Assembly (NCBI GenBank): GCA_945861345.1
Contig: CAMATX010000011.1
Span: 1-42,195 of the forward strand
From: Comamonas sp. lk
GTDB lineage: Bacteria > Pseudomonadota > Gammaproteobacteria > Burkholderiales > Burkholderiaceae_C
Length of the DNA: 42,195 nucleotides
Direction: 5' to 3'
Shown: piece by piece, positions 27,030 to 35,744 of the stretch
Layout of the letters: the number at the start of each line of letters is the position of its first letter
Numbering within the stretch: position 1 is the stretch's first letter
The notes under the pieces: generated by a model
What the model saw: only the letters and a program-made list of their open reading frames with translations
Databases searched by the model: none
What the model was told of the DNA's origin: nothing
Made by a program: the position numbers and the translations under genes

Positions 27030-27716
27030 ATGTTGGAAATCAAAAATAATTTGGAAAGTGTTCGTCAGCGCATCGCCGCGAGTTGCAGCGCCTGCGGGCG
27101 CGACCCGGCGCAGGTCGGTTTGCTGGCCGTGTCCAAGACCTTTGGCCCCGAGGCGGTGGCGCAGGCCTATGCCGCCGGTCAGCTGGCTTTTGGCGAGAAC
27201 TACATCCAGGAGGCGGTGGAAAAAATCCAGGCGCTGGCCCATTTGCCGCTGCAGTGGCATTGCATCGGCCCGGTGCAAAGCAATAAAACCCGCTTGGTGG
27301 CGGAACATTTTGATTGGGTGCAGTCCATCGACCGGCTCAAGATCGCCGAGCGCCTGAGCGCCCAGCGCCCGACCGCGCGCGGCCCCTTGCAGGTGTGCAT
27401 TCAGGTCAATATCGACGGGGGGCCGAGCAAATCGGGCGTGGCTGCGCAGGAGGCGCTTGCCCTGGCGCGGGCGGTAGCTGCTCTGCCGGGTTTGCGATTG
27501 CGCGGCATCATGACTATCCCAGAGCCGGCCGCCAGCGCGCAGGCCACACTCGCGGTGCACCGCCGTGCTGAAGATCTTTTTGAGCAACTGCGCAGCGCAG
27601 GCCTGGATTTGGACACCTTGTCCATGGGCATGAGCGCTGATTTAGAGGCCGCCATTCAGGCTGGCAGCACTTTGGTGCGGGTGGGCTCGGCGATATTTGG
27701 TGCGCGTGCCGCTTAG
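27030..27716 (+). CDS. yggS: YggS/PLPBP family pyridoxal-phosphate homeostasis protein
   Basis: Binds pyridoxal 5'-phosphate and buffers cellular B6 and amino-acid pools; no catalytic activity is established. It is 228 residues of the alanine-racemase-like barrel. The PLP lysine lies in LLAVSKTFG (about residue 36), FGENYIQEAVEKI follows, then WHCIGPVQSNKTRLV, the phosphate loop LSMGMSADLEAAI and the final LVRVGSAIFGAR. Adjacency to pilT is common in Proteobacteria. Its 3' end overlaps the Lrp gene by four bases, tail to tail. No ribosome binding site is evident at the ATG at 27030. Confidence 0.95.
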   Translation: MLEIKNNLESVRQRIAASCSACGRDPAQVGLLAVSKTFGPEAVAQAYAAGQLAFGENYIQEAVEKIQALAHLPLQWHCIGPVQSNKTRLVAEHFDWVQSIDRLKIAERLSAQRPTARGPLQVCIQVNIDGGPSKSGVAAQEALALARAVAALPGLRLRGIMTIPEPAASAQATLAVHRRAEDLFEQLRSAGLDLDTLSMGMSADLEAAIQAGSTLVRVGSAIFGARAA

Positions 27717-28192
27717 CCCTTGATCGGTAACTGTGTGGTGTTCTTGACTTCTTCCATGACGGCGTAGGTGCGGGTCTCACGCACGCCGGGCAGCTGCCAC
27801 AGCACCGTGCCGGCAAAGTCGCGGTAGGCCGCCATATCGGCCATGCGGGTTTTGAGCAGGTAGTCAAAGCCACCGGCCACCATATGGCATTCCATGATCT
27901 CCGGGCGCACTTGCACCGCCGCTTTGAAAGCGTCAAACACATGGGGTGTGGTGCGGTCGAGCAAGACTTCGACAAACACCATGAGCCCTGCGCCCAGGCG
28001 CGCCGGGTCCAGCAGCGCCTGGTAGCCCCGGATAAAGCCCGCTTTGCTCAGGCGCTGCACCCGCGCCAGCACCGCCGTGGGCGAGAGCGCCACGGTTTCG
28101 GCCAGCTTGAGATTGGAGATGCGACCATCCTCTTGCAGGCAGCGCAATATTTTCAGATCGGTACGGTCTAAGCTGGTGTCTGGCTCGGTCAT
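27713..28192 (-). CDS. putR: Lrp/AsnC family transcriptional regulator of putA
   Basis: A 159-residue leucine-responsive-type regulator. The N-terminal HTH (LKILRCLQEDGRISNLKLAE, then LSPTAVLARVQRLSKAGFI) is followed by a RAM ligand-binding domain (about residues 70-150; VEVLLDR, ECHMVAGGFDYLLKTRMAD). It diverges from putA across 113 bases, the usual arrangement of the proline-responsive activator (PutR/BkdR type). I infer that it activates putA in response to proline or a branched amino acid; the symbol is by context. The spacer holds an AT-rich dyad that could be its operator. Confidence 0.88.
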   Translation of the reverse strand: MTEPDTSLDRTDLKILRCLQEDGRISNLKLAETVALSPTAVLARVQRLSKAGFIRGYQALLDPARLGAGLMVFVEVLLDRTTPHVFDAFKAAVQVRPEIMECHMVAGGFDYLLKTRMADMAAYRDFAGTVLWQLPGVRETRTYAVMEEVKNTTQLPIKG

Positions 28193-28217
28193 GGTTCAAT
28201 TATTCGCTAAGAACGGT

Positions 28218-28235
28218 TATTTATTTGGATAAATA
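28218..28235. promoter_or_regulatory. AT-rich dyad between the Lrp regulator and putA (candidate operator)
   Basis: TATTTAT (28218-28224) and ATAAATA (28229-28235) form a perfect inverted repeat around ttgg, in an AT-rich stretch 70-88 bases upstream of the putA start and 26-43 bases from the regulator start. Lrp-family proteins bind degenerate AT-rich palindromes of about 15 bases, often several per promoter. I infer that this is a site of the adjacent regulator. Confidence 0.5.
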
Positions 28236-28305
28236 TTTACCTATTATTGCAGGAATATAGCGTTTTACGCCAATTTGGTGGCGACTGACCCTAGGAGTTC
28301 CCGCT

Positions 28306-31299
28306 ATGCACCCAGACCAGGTTTTGCCATCCCCTTACCAAGCAGAAGCGCAAGTGATTGCCCAGCGCTTGCAGCGCCTGCAAGGCCAGCTGGACTGGGC
28401 CGCTGCCGCCCAGGTTGCCGCTCCCTGGGTGCAGGCCGTGCGCGCCCAGCCCGCGCCACTGTGGGCCATGGAGAGTTTGCTGCGCGAGTACCCGATCTCC
28501 AGCGCCGAAGGCCTGGCCTTGATGCGCCTGGCCGAGGCCTTGCTGCGCGTGCCGGACAGGGACACCGCCATCGCCCTGACCGCCGACCAACTCGGCCGTG
28601 CCGACTTTGACCAGGCCGGTGACCAGGTGCTGGCCCGTTTGGCGCGTGCGGCGATCGCCTTGTCCAAGCATTTCTTGCCCGACGCCGAGCAGCCCGCAGC
28701 GGGTGCCGGGTTGATGGGCCGCCTGGGTGCGCATACGGTGGTGTCCGCAGCCCTGCGGGCGGTGCAACTCTTGGGCCGCCAGTTTGTGCTCGGCCAGACC
28801 ATAGGCCAGGCCATGGACCATGCCCAAGACGCCCGTGCGCAGCAGGCCGGTTTGCGCTTTTCCTATGACATGCTGGGCGAAGGCGCCCGCACCCAAGCCG
28901 ATGCGCTGCGCTATTTGGAGAGCTACACCCAAGCCATCGCCGCGCTGGCGGGCGCCGCCAAGGCCGGTCGTGGTGCGCAGGGCAATGACGGCATCAGCAT
29001 CAAACTCAGCGCCTTGCACCCGCGCTATGAGGAGGCCCAGCGCAAGCGCGTCATGCACGAGTTGCTGCCCCGCGTGTGGGCGCTGTGCCAGCAGGCGGCC
29101 CAGGCGGACATCAACCTGACCATCGACGCCGAAGAGGTGGACCGCCTGGAATTGCAGCTGGCGTTGCTGGAGGCGCTGATGGCGCGCGTTGCGACGCACT
29201 GCCCGCAGTGGCGCGGCCTGGGGCTGGCGGTGCAGGCCTACCAAAGCCGCGCGCTGGCCTGTGTGGAGCATGTGATCGCCCGGGCGCGCCACCACGGCGT
29301 GGGCCTGATGTGCCGCCTGGTCAAAGGCGCCTACTGGGATGCCGAGATCAAGCGCGCCCAGGAGCTGGGGCTGGACCACTACCCGGTGTTTACGCACAAG
29401 CACCACACCGATATTTCCTATCTGGCCTGCGCTGGTGCCTTGCTGCAGGCGCCCGAGGTGGTGTACCCACAATTTGCCACCCACAACGCGGCCACGATCG
29501 CCGCCATAGTGCAAATGGCGGCGCGCCATGGCGGCGCTTTTGAATTGCAACGCCTGCACGGCATGGGCGAGGGGGTGTACGCCCAAGTGCTCAAAAACCC
29601 CTTGCTGGCGTGCCGCGTTTACGCCCCGGTGGGCGCGCACAAAGATTTGCTGGCCTATCTGGTGCGCCGTTTGCTGGAAAACGGCGCCAATTCCTCGTTT
29701 GTGCACCAATTGGCCGACCCGCAGCACAGCCTGGACGACTTGTTGATGTCGCCGCTGCGCCTGGCGCCCGACAGTGCTTTGCCACTGCCGCCGGCGCTGC
29801 TCGGACCGGCCGCCGGGCGGTCCAACAGCCGGGGCGAAGACTTCAGCCAGGCGCCCATGCGCGCGCCTTATGTGCAGGCCTTGGCCGCGCAGCACGCCTT
29901 ATCGGCACCGCCGCCAACCCCGGTGTCAGCGCTGCCCGCTGCCATGGCGCAGGCGCAGCAGGCTTTTGTGCACTGGAGTCGCGTGCCTGTGCAAGAGCGC
30001 AGTGCCGCTTTGCAGCGCGCTGCCGACCACATGCAGGCCCAAAGCCCAGCTTTGTGTGCCCTGCTGGTGCGCGAGGCGCATAAAACCTGGGCCGACGCGC
30101 AGGCCGAAGTGCGTGAGGCGGTGGACTTTTTGCGCTACTACGCGCTGCAGGCCGAGCGCATCATGCAGCCTGTGGTCATGCCTGGTGAAGGCGGTGGCCT
30201 TACTGGCGAGACCAATACCTTGCAGCTGTGCGGGCGCGGCGTGTGGGTGTGCATCAGCCCGTGGAATTTCCCCTTGGCCATTTTTGTCGGCCAAGTGGCC
30301 GCCGCGCTGGCCACCGGCAATACCGTGCTGGCCAAGGCGGCCGAACAGACGCCGGTGATTGCCGCGCACGCCGTGCGCATGCTGCATGCGGCCGGCGTGC
30401 CTGCGCAGGCTTTGCAGTTGCTGCACGGTCCGGGCGCTGCCTTGGGCGCCGCGCTGGTGGGCTTGCCTGGCTTGGCTGGCGTGGTGTTTACCGGCTCGAC
30501 GGCGGTGGCCAAATCGATACAGCGCGCTTTGGCGGCGCAAGACGGGCCCATCGTGCCCCTGATCGCCGAGACAGGCGGCATCAACGCCATGGTGGTGGAC
30601 TCCAGCGCCTTGCCCGAGCAGGTAGTCGATGCGGTGGTGGGCAGCGCCTTTCGCTCGGCCGGTCAACGCTGCTCAGCGCTGCGCCTGCTGTGCGTGCACA
30701 GCGATATCGCCGATACGGTGCTGGAGATGCTCCAAGGCGCAGCGGACGAGCTGCAGGTGGGCGACCCGGCCGATTGGGCGACGGATGTCGGCCCGGTCAT
30801 CGACCAGGCCGCTGCCGGGCGTTTGCGCGCGCACATCGCGCGCTTGGGTGCGCAGCACCGGTGTTTGTTTGGCCCCGCGGTGCAGCAGGGGCTGGCCGCC
30901 GAGGGTTTGTACATGGCCCCCCATGCTTTCGAGATAGGCGAGGTGGCGCACGCGGATACCGAAATCTTTGGCCCCGTGCTACAGGTGCTGCGCTGGCAAG
31001 GCGACCCGCTGGCCCTGGTGGCGCACATCAATGCGCTGGGCTACGGGCTGACGCTGGGTGTGCAAACCCGCATCGACAGCCGCGCCTTGGCTATCGCAGC
31101 GGCGGCGCAGGTGGGCAATGTGTATGTGAACCGCAACATGATTGGCGCGGTGGTGGGTGTGCAGGCATTTGGCGGCGAAGGGCTGAGCGGCACCGGCCCC
31201 AAAGCCGGTGGCCCGCATTATCTGCAGCGTTTTTGCGCCGAGCGCAGCCTGAGCATCAACACGGCGGCGGCAGGCGGCAATGTGGCATTGCTCGCCTAG
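28306..31299 (+). CDS. putA: Bifunctional proline dehydrogenase / L-glutamate gamma-semialdehyde dehydrogenase PutA
   Basis: Oxidises proline to glutamate in two steps, with the intermediate channelled between an FAD domain and an NAD domain. It is 997 residues, the short 'type A' form (about the length of the Bradyrhizobium enzyme), without the N-terminal ribbon-helix-helix DNA-binding domain of E. coli PutA, so it cannot repress itself. The proline dehydrogenase barrel runs from about residue 110 to 460 (GAYWDAEIKRAQELGLDHYP). The aldehyde dehydrogenase part has WNFPLAIFVGQVAAALATGN, ETGGINAMVVDSS and FRSAGQRCSALRLL with catalytic Cys789. A gag-type ribosome binding site (aggag) precedes the ATG. 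Regulation is probably by the divergent Lrp protein. Confidence 0.97.
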   Translation: MHPDQVLPSPYQAEAQVIAQRLQRLQGQLDWAAAAQVAAPWVQAVRAQPAPLWAMESLLREYPISSAEGLALMRLAEALLRVPDRDTAIALTADQLGRADFDQAGDQVLARLARAAIALSKHFLPDAEQPAAGAGLMGRLGAHTVVSAALRAVQLLGRQFVLGQTIGQAMDHAQDARAQQAGLRFSYDMLGEGARTQADALRYLESYTQAIAALAGAAKAGRGAQGNDGISIKLSALHPRYEEAQRKRVMHELLPRVWALCQQAAQADINLTIDAEEVDRLELQLALLEALMARVATHCPQWRGLGLAVQAYQSRALACVEHVIARARHHGVGLMCRLVKGAYWDAEIKRAQELGLDHYPVFTHKHHTDISYLACAGALLQAPEVVYPQFATHNAATIAAIVQMAARHGGAFELQRLHGMGEGVYAQVLKNPLLACRVYAPVGAHKDLLAYLVRRLLENGANSSFVHQLADPQHSLDDLLMSPLRLAPDSALPLPPALLGPAAGRSNSRGEDFSQAPMRAPYVQALAAQHALSAPPPTPVSALPAAMAQAQQAFVHWSRVPVQERSAALQRAADHMQAQSPALCALLVREAHKTWADAQAEVREAVDFLRYYALQAERIMQPVVMPGEGGGLTGETNTLQLCGRGVWVCISPWNFPLAIFVGQVAAALATGNTVLAKAAEQTPVIAAHAVRMLHAAGVPAQALQLLHGPGAALGAALVGLPGLAGVVFTGSTAVAKSIQRALAAQDGPIVPLIAETGGINAMVVDSSALPEQVVDAVVGSAFRSAGQRCSALRLLCVHSDIADTVLEMLQGAADELQVGDPADWATDVGPVIDQAAAGRLRAHIARLGAQHRCLFGPAVQQGLAAEGLYMAPHAFEIGEVAHADTEIFGPVLQVLRWQGDPLALVAHINALGYGLTLGVQTRIDSRALAIAAAAQVGNVYVNRNMIGAVVGVQAFGGEGLSGTGPKAGGPHYLQRFCAERSLSINTAAAGGNVALLA

Positions 31300-31314
31300 C
31301 GCCAGGGGCAGCGC

Positions 31315-31983
31315 TTAGAAGCGCGTGCCCACCGTGATGCCAAAGGAGCTCGGGTCCAGCGTGATGTCCAGCGTCTGCCCGGTGGAGAAGCTGTTGCGCG
31401 TGCTGAGCATGGTCTTGCTGTAGAACACGTCGACAAAGGTCTTGTCATCCAGGGCAAAAGTGGCGCCGATTTGGGGCGTTATCGCAAACTTGGAGTCCAG
31501 GTTGAGCGTGGTAGCCGGACCCCCCGGGTTGGTCATCGCCGTCAATGCGCCGCTGCCCACCGCGTTGGAGAAGTAGGCATAGGTGGCGCCCAAGCCCACA
31601 TAAGGTCGGAACTGGCTGTTGGCGTCCATGAAGCGGTATTGCAAAAACACCGTCATCGGCAAGGACTGCACCTCGCCGATTTGGCCGGCGGCGGCCAGGG
31701 CGCCTGCGCCATACAGCTTGTGCTTAAACGGCAGGGCCAAGGGCAGGTCGACCGACACATTGTCGGTGTAGAAGTAGGTCACGCCGCCGCTGACCTGGCT
31801 GGCTGCGCCCACATCCGATTTGGTGCCGGCAAAGCTGGGCGCGGTCATGTTGCCGCTGGTCACACTGGGCGTGATGGTGGTCGCGCCCACGCGCGCCAGC
31901 CAGGTACCGGCCGATTGCGCCAGGGCCAAGGGGGCTGCCAAGGCGATGGCACTGGCGGTGAGGAATTTCAGGGAATGTTTCAT
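31315..31983 (-). CDS. ompW: OmpW family outer-membrane beta-barrel protein
   Basis: An eight-stranded outer-membrane porin-like protein that passes small hydrophobic molecules in characterised members. It is 222 residues with a signal peptide (MKHSLKFLTASAIALAAPLALAQ) and a C-terminal Phe (GITVGTRF), required for barrel insertion. Barrel-type alternating strands are visible, with LPLALPFKHKLYG and LQYRFMDANSQFRPYVGLGATYAYF typical of OmpW. Its start has a gagaaca-type ribosome binding site. It converges on putA with a 15-base gap and is 27 bases downstream of the GDSL lipoprotein gene, with which it may be cotranscribed. Confidence 0.93.
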   Translation of the reverse strand: MKHSLKFLTASAIALAAPLALAQSAGTWLARVGATTITPSVTSGNMTAPSFAGTKSDVGAASQVSGGVTYFYTDNVSVDLPLALPFKHKLYGAGALAAAGQIGEVQSLPMTVFLQYRFMDANSQFRPYVGLGATYAYFSNAVGSGALTAMTNPGGPATTLNLDSKFAITPQIGATFALDDKTFVDVFYSKTMLSTRNSFSTGQTLDITLDPSSFGITVGTRF

Positions 31984-32010
31984 GTGTTGTTCTCCGTGCG
32001 TATGCGCTGA

Positions 32011-33360
32011 TTACAGCCAACCGGCCAGGACCAGTTCTTTGGTGACGAATTGGGCCAGCAACTTGTGTGCATACGGCGTGGGGTGCACGCTGTCGGCAAA
32101 CATGTAGCGCGAGGTATCGCCTGCAAGTACATTGCTCGGATTGCAGAGCAGCGAACTACCTGTGGGGTTGGTTGGGCCGGCTTTGCAGACCATGTCTTTC
32201 ACGTTGGTCAGGCCAAACTGGGCAGGATTGGTAAATTGCTTTTGGTTCTCGGCAAAGGCGTCGAGCAGCAACACACCGGCCACGCCGGTCAACTCGGCCT
32301 TGAGGCGGGTATTAAAGGCCTGTGTCATCGCCAGCACCAAGGGCGCCTGGCCGCTGCTCACGCCATAAGGCGTTTGGCTGGCGTCGGGGATGTTGAGCAC
32401 CACGACTTTCTTGGCCCCTTTGCTCAGGATGAGTTTCACGTTGTCCGCCAGTTCTTTGGCCGCCGTTGCCATACCCGCCGTGGCATTGGCAATGCCGGTC
32501 GTGCCTACATAGGTCGCTGCCGCCGCATTGCCCTGGGCAGTCGCTGCTGTCTGGGCGGTGGCGCCCAGATTCGCCGCGTTGGCCAAGGTTGCGGCAGCGT
32601 TGCTGTAGCCGTTTATGGCAGCATCCGTGGCTGCGGCGGTGATGGCCGCAACGATGATGGTCGTGGGCGTGGCATTGGCCGCTTGGGCCGCTCCCATCAC
32701 GGCGGCACCGATAGTTGCCTGCGCACCTGCGCGGTTGGCTGCCGGGGCGGCGGTCACCAATTGGGTGATGATGGAGGTGGCAAAGGCGGCATTGCCAGTG
32801 TCATTGCCCACTTTGGTAGCCGCTGCCGTCAGGATGTCGGACTGTGCAAACATATCGTTGGCGCCGGCCATCACAGTGACCAACTCGGTGCCTTTGAACG
32901 CCCCGCCGTTGGCTGGTAGCGCCAGGAAGTTTTGGATTTGTGCCGCTACCGGCTCGGTGAGTGCGCCACCTGAACGGCCAGGGCCGTTCGGGTCGGTCAC
33001 GCGGGAGCCGCCTTGGGCGTAGTTGGTGCATCCGGGGACGGCAACCGGCACCGTGCCGTAGCCCACGCGCGCTGCGCAAGAGGGTTTACCGACGATGGAT
33101 GCGGCCACCAATTGGGGCCAAACATAGCTCGGCGTCGGATCGCTGCCGATAGCGCCGCCAATCAGGTTCACCGTAAACATCCCGCCGACCTGCGCGATGG
33201 GGCCCACTTTGTAGGCGCCGGGGTCGCTCAGGCTATCGCCAAAGGTCACGACGGCCGAATAGCTGACGCGGTTGGACTGGTCGCCATTGCCGCCGCCGCC
33301 ACAGGCGACCAGCAGCGCGGCCGTCAGTGACGCCAACGCGAGGTGTTTTACAAATTTCAT
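32011..33360 (-). CDS. GDSL-family esterase/lipase lipoprotein with Ala-rich insertion
   Basis: A secreted SGNH hydrolase of 449 residues from the ATG at 33360, chosen for its aggaga ribosome binding site and because it begins a signal peptide; an in-frame ATG lies 21 codons upstream. The signal peptide ends in a lipobox (LVAC, Cys20) followed by a Gly run. Block I is FGDSLSDPG with the nucleophile Ser43, block III is GAND (166-169), and block V DSVHPTPYAHKL near the C terminus supplies the catalytic Asp and His. Residues about 178-303 are a low-complexity Ala/Thr-rich segment, mostly helical in look, which ordinary family members lack. The substrate is unknown. Confidence 0.9.
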   Translation of the reverse strand: MKFVKHLALASLTAALLVACGGGGNGDQSNRVSYSAVVTFGDSLSDPGAYKVGPIAQVGGMFTVNLIGGAIGSDPTPSYVWPQLVAASIVGKPSCAARVGYGTVPVAVPGCTNYAQGGSRVTDPNGPGRSGGALTEPVAAQIQNFLALPANGGAFKGTELVTVMAGANDMFAQSDILTAAATKVGNDTGNAAFATSIITQLVTAAPAANRAGAQATIGAAVMGAAQAANATPTTIIVAAITAAATDAAINGYSNAAATLANAANLGATAQTAATAQGNAAAATYVGTTGIANATAGMATAAKELADNVKLILSKGAKKVVVLNIPDASQTPYGVSSGQAPLVLAMTQAFNTRLKAELTGVAGVLLLDAFAENQKQFTNPAQFGLTNVKDMVCKAGPTNPTGSSLLCNPSNVLAGDTSRYMFADSVHPTPYAHKLLAQFVTKELVLAGWL

Positions 33361-33416
33361 GCTGAGCTTCTCCTGTACATCGTGCAATGAATGGTTAGTC
33401 GATTTTGGTAAAAAAT

Positions 33417-33439
33417 TTAACAAAATTAACGCAATTAAC
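33417..33439. repeat. Three TTAAC repeats with 9-bp period upstream of the GDSL gene
   Basis: TTAAC occurs at 33417-33421, 33426-33430 and 33435-33439, an exact 9-base period (spacers aaaa and gcaa). It lies 57-79 bases upstream of the GDSL lipoprotein start, in the 264-base spacer to tsaB. On the gene's own strand the sequence reads GTTAA repeats, and the area is AT-rich, as expected for a promoter. Function is unknown. The remaining spacer (33440-33624) holds a six-base-arm hairpin (33510-33515 with 33529-33534) and no gene that I can see. Confidence 0.6.
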
Positions 33440-33624
33440 CCGAACCAAATGGGACTGCGCCATGGTACGCCACTGGCCCAGCGCGATTGCTAGGGGAAAT
33501 CCCTTTGTGCGCGCCTGCGCAGATAATCGGCGCGATGGCCTTTTCTCTCCCCTCTACGCGCTTTTTTTGGTCAGTCGCCCGCCGCCCAAGGCCGTGGCGC
33601 GGCCCTACAGTCCAATAAAAAAGC

Positions 33625-34398
33625 ATGCGCCTCCTTGCTTTTGACACCAGCACCGACCGCATGACGGTGGCTTTGACCGGCCCGGCTCCTGGCCAGCCCT
33701 GGCAGTGCGCCAGCGCCGGCGGTGCGGCCGCCTCGGCGAGCCTGATTGCCACAGTGCGAGCGTTGCTGGACCAAGCCAATTTGCGTTTGCAAGATCTCGA
33801 TGCCATTTGCTTTGGCAGTGGCCCCGGCTCATTTACGGGCCTGCGCACTGCGTGCGCGGTTGCCCAGGGGCTGGCTCTGGGCGCGGATCTGCGGGTGCTG
33901 CCCGTGCCGTCGTTGCTGTCTTTGGCGCAAGCCGCGCGCGCCGTCCATGCGCCCGGTGAAAGCTGTGTGCGCGTCACCGCCTTGCTCGACGCCCGCATGG
34001 ACGAGGTCTACGCCGCCAGTTACCTGTGGCAGGGCGACCGTCTGTGGTGCCTGCACGCGCCTTGTCTGATGGCGCCCGAACAAGTGGCCGCCTGGGCCGC
34101 GCAGCCGCTGGCCCCCGACCTGCCCCTACCCACCTGGCACGCCTGGGCCGGCAATGTAGCGCAGGCTTATGGGCCGCGCTTAGCCCCGCCCCCGGGCACG
34201 CCGTGCCTGCAGGCCTGGCCCCAGGCGCAGGCCATGCTCCAACTGGCCCCTGTTTTGATGGCCCAGGGTCTGGCCGTCCCGCCCGAGCGGGCCCTGCCTT
34301 TGTACGTGCGCGACAAGGTGGCCAAAACCACTGAAGAGCGCGCTTTGGAAAAAGCCGGCAAAGCCCAGGCCGCCGCCGGCCTTCACGGCCATGCCTAA
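33625..34398 (+). CDS. tsaB: tRNA threonylcarbamoyladenosine biosynthesis protein TsaB
   Basis: Partner of TsaD and TsaE in making the t6A37 modification of ANN-decoding tRNAs. It is 257 residues of the ASKHA fold. Motifs are LAFDTSTDRMTVAL at residues 4-17, FGSGPGSFTGLRTACAVAQGLALG, and the middle LDARMDEVYAASY. The C-terminal part (LPLYVRDKVAKTTEERA) is typical of betaproteobacterial TsaB. It overlaps rimI by eight bases; tsaB-rimI-udg is a common betaproteobacterial trio. Confidence 0.95.
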   Translation: MRLLAFDTSTDRMTVALTGPAPGQPWQCASAGGAAASASLIATVRALLDQANLRLQDLDAICFGSGPGSFTGLRTACAVAQGLALGADLRVLPVPSLLSLAQAARAVHAPGESCVRVTALLDARMDEVYAASYLWQGDRLWCLHAPCLMAPEQVAAWAAQPLAPDLPLPTWHAWAGNVAQAYGPRLAPPPGTPCLQAWPQAQAMLQLAPVLMAQGLAVPPERALPLYVRDKVAKTTEERALEKAGKAQAAAGLHGHA

Positions 34399-34867
34399 AG
34401 CTTTGGTGCCCGGTGCGCCGCAGGCGGGCTTGGTTCCCCTGCGCTTGCCTATGCTCGCTGACGTGTTGGAAGTGGAGCAGCGCGCCTATGCCCACCCCTG
34501 GTCGCGGACCAACTTTGCCGATGTGCTGCGCAGTGGCTACCACGCGCAGGTGCTGATGGGGGGCGACACGATCGTGGGCTACTACGTCGGCATGCAAGGC
34601 GTGCAGGAGGCGCATTTGCTCAATATCACCGTCGATCCGCGCTACCAGCGCCAGGGCTGGGCGCGCCTGATGATGCAGGCCTTTGCCCTGTGGGCTGGCA
34701 GCTGGCAGGCGCAAACCCTGTGGCTGGAGGTGCGCGTGGGCAACGCGCGCGCCATTGCGCTGTACCGCAGCGAGGGCTTTGAAGTGGTCGGTCAGCGCAA
34801 AGCCTATTACGCCGCTGGACGGGGCCAGCGCGAGGACGCGCTGGTCATGCGGCGCGGCCTTGGATAA
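34391..34867 (+). CDS. rimI: Ribosomal protein S18 alanine N-acetyltransferase RimI
   Basis: GNAT acetyltransferase that acetylates the N-terminal Ala of ribosomal protein S18, and possibly other proteins. It is 158 residues. Motifs are LEVEQRAYAHPWSRTNFADVL at the N terminus, LLNITVDPRYQRQGWARLMM with the acetyl-CoA pyrophosphate loop (QRQGWA in place of the usual Q/RxxGxG/A), and EVRVGNARAIALYRSEGFE. It overlaps tsaB by eight bases and is followed by the glycosylase gene after seven bases. Confidence 0.93.
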   Translation: MPKALVPGAPQAGLVPLRLPMLADVLEVEQRAYAHPWSRTNFADVLRSGYHAQVLMGGDTIVGYYVGMQGVQEAHLLNITVDPRYQRQGWARLMMQAFALWAGSWQAQTLWLEVRVGNARAIALYRSEGFEVVGQRKAYYAAGRGQREDALVMRRGLG

Positions 34868-34874
34868 TCAGGCC

Positions 34875-35735
34875 ATGACTTTGCAACTTGACGACCACCA
34901 GCGCGCCATGCTTTTGGAGATGGGCGTGCGCGTCTGGTTGCCCGGCGCTGCCTTTGCACTGGCGCCCCAGGGCGGGGGCGATACCGCCGCCCTGAACCCG
35001 GTGCCCGTGGCCTCGCCAACGGCGCGAGCCGCCAGCCCAACCGCGCCAGCCTCAGCCCCCCCACCCGCTGCAGGCGCCGCCGCACCACTTGCCCCGGCCT
35101 GGGTGCCCGCGCCCGGCCTGCAGGCTTTGCAAAGCCTAGACTGGCAGGCGTTGGCCCAAACCGCAGCCCAATGCCAAGCCTGCGGCCTGTGCGCCGGACG
35201 CACCCACAGCACCTTAGATGCCGCCCGAGCCACTGCGGCGCGCTGGATGGTGGTGGGCGATCCGCCCGACGACCAGGAAGACAGTGCCGGCCAGGCCTTT
35301 GTGGGCGACAGTGGCGCGCTTTTGGACAATATGCTCAAAGCCGTAGGCGCCGTGCGCTCTTCTGGCGGCGCTTTGCCCCGGGGCACGGACGCGGCCTACG
35401 CCACCAACGTCAGCAAATGCCGGGTGCCGGCGGGCCGCGTACCGCAGGCGGCCGAGCTGGCCCAGTGCAGCGCGTATTTACAGCGCGAAATTGCGCTGGT
35501 GCGCCCGCAGGTCATCCTGGCCACGGGCCGTTTTGCCAACCAGGTCTTGCTCGCCGAGAGCCCGCAGGCGGCCACCTTGCCCTTGGGGCGCCAGCGCGGC
35601 ACGGTGTACCACTACCATGGCATCCCGGTGGTGGTGACTTATGCCCCCCAAGCGTTGATTCGCAACCCAGCCGACAAAGCCAAGGCCTGGGCCGATTTAT
35701 GCCTGGCGATGGATGTGCTGGCGCAAACTAATTAG
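34875..35735 (+). CDS. Family 4-type uracil-DNA glycosylase with variant active-site motif
   Basis: Iron-sulfur uracil-DNA glycosylase, excising uracil from DNA. It is 286 residues from the ATG at 34875. Residues 1-80 are an Ala/Pro-rich extension; the catalytic domain follows. Four cysteines for a 4Fe-4S cluster are visible (Cys100 and Cys103 in QCQACGLC, Cys182 in SKCRVPAGR, Cys198 in AQCSAYL). Motif 1, usually GE(A/G)PGxxED, is here GDPPDDQED (128-136), which alters the conserved Glu and Pro-Gly; [13 protein letters not shown] follows normally. It is cotranscribed with tsaB and rimI and converges on uvrA with an 8-base overlap. Confidence 0.88.
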   Translation: MTLQLDDHQRAMLLEMGVRVWLPGAAFALAPQGGGDTAALNPVPVASPTARAASPTAPASAPPPAAGAAAPLAPAWVPAPGLQALQSLDWQALAQTAAQCQACGLCAGRTHSTLDAARATAARWMVVGDPPDDQEDSAGQAFVGDSGALLDNMLKAVGAVRSSGGALPRGTDAAYATNVSKCRVPAGRVPQAAELAQCSAYLQREIALVRPQVILATGRFANQVLLAESPQAATLPLGRQRGTVYHYHGIPVVVTYAPQALIRNPADKAKAWADLCLAMDVLAQTN

Positions 35736-35744
35736 TCTGTTTGC
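35723..35744. terminator. Hairpin spanning the udg and uvrA stop codons
   Basis: GCAAAC (35723-35728) and GTTTGC (35739-35744) are exact inverted copies with a ten-base loop that itself contains the palindrome ctaattag. The structure covers the overlapping 3' ends of the two convergent genes. It could act as a bidirectional terminator, but no T-run follows in either direction; confidence is low. Confidence 0.35.
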
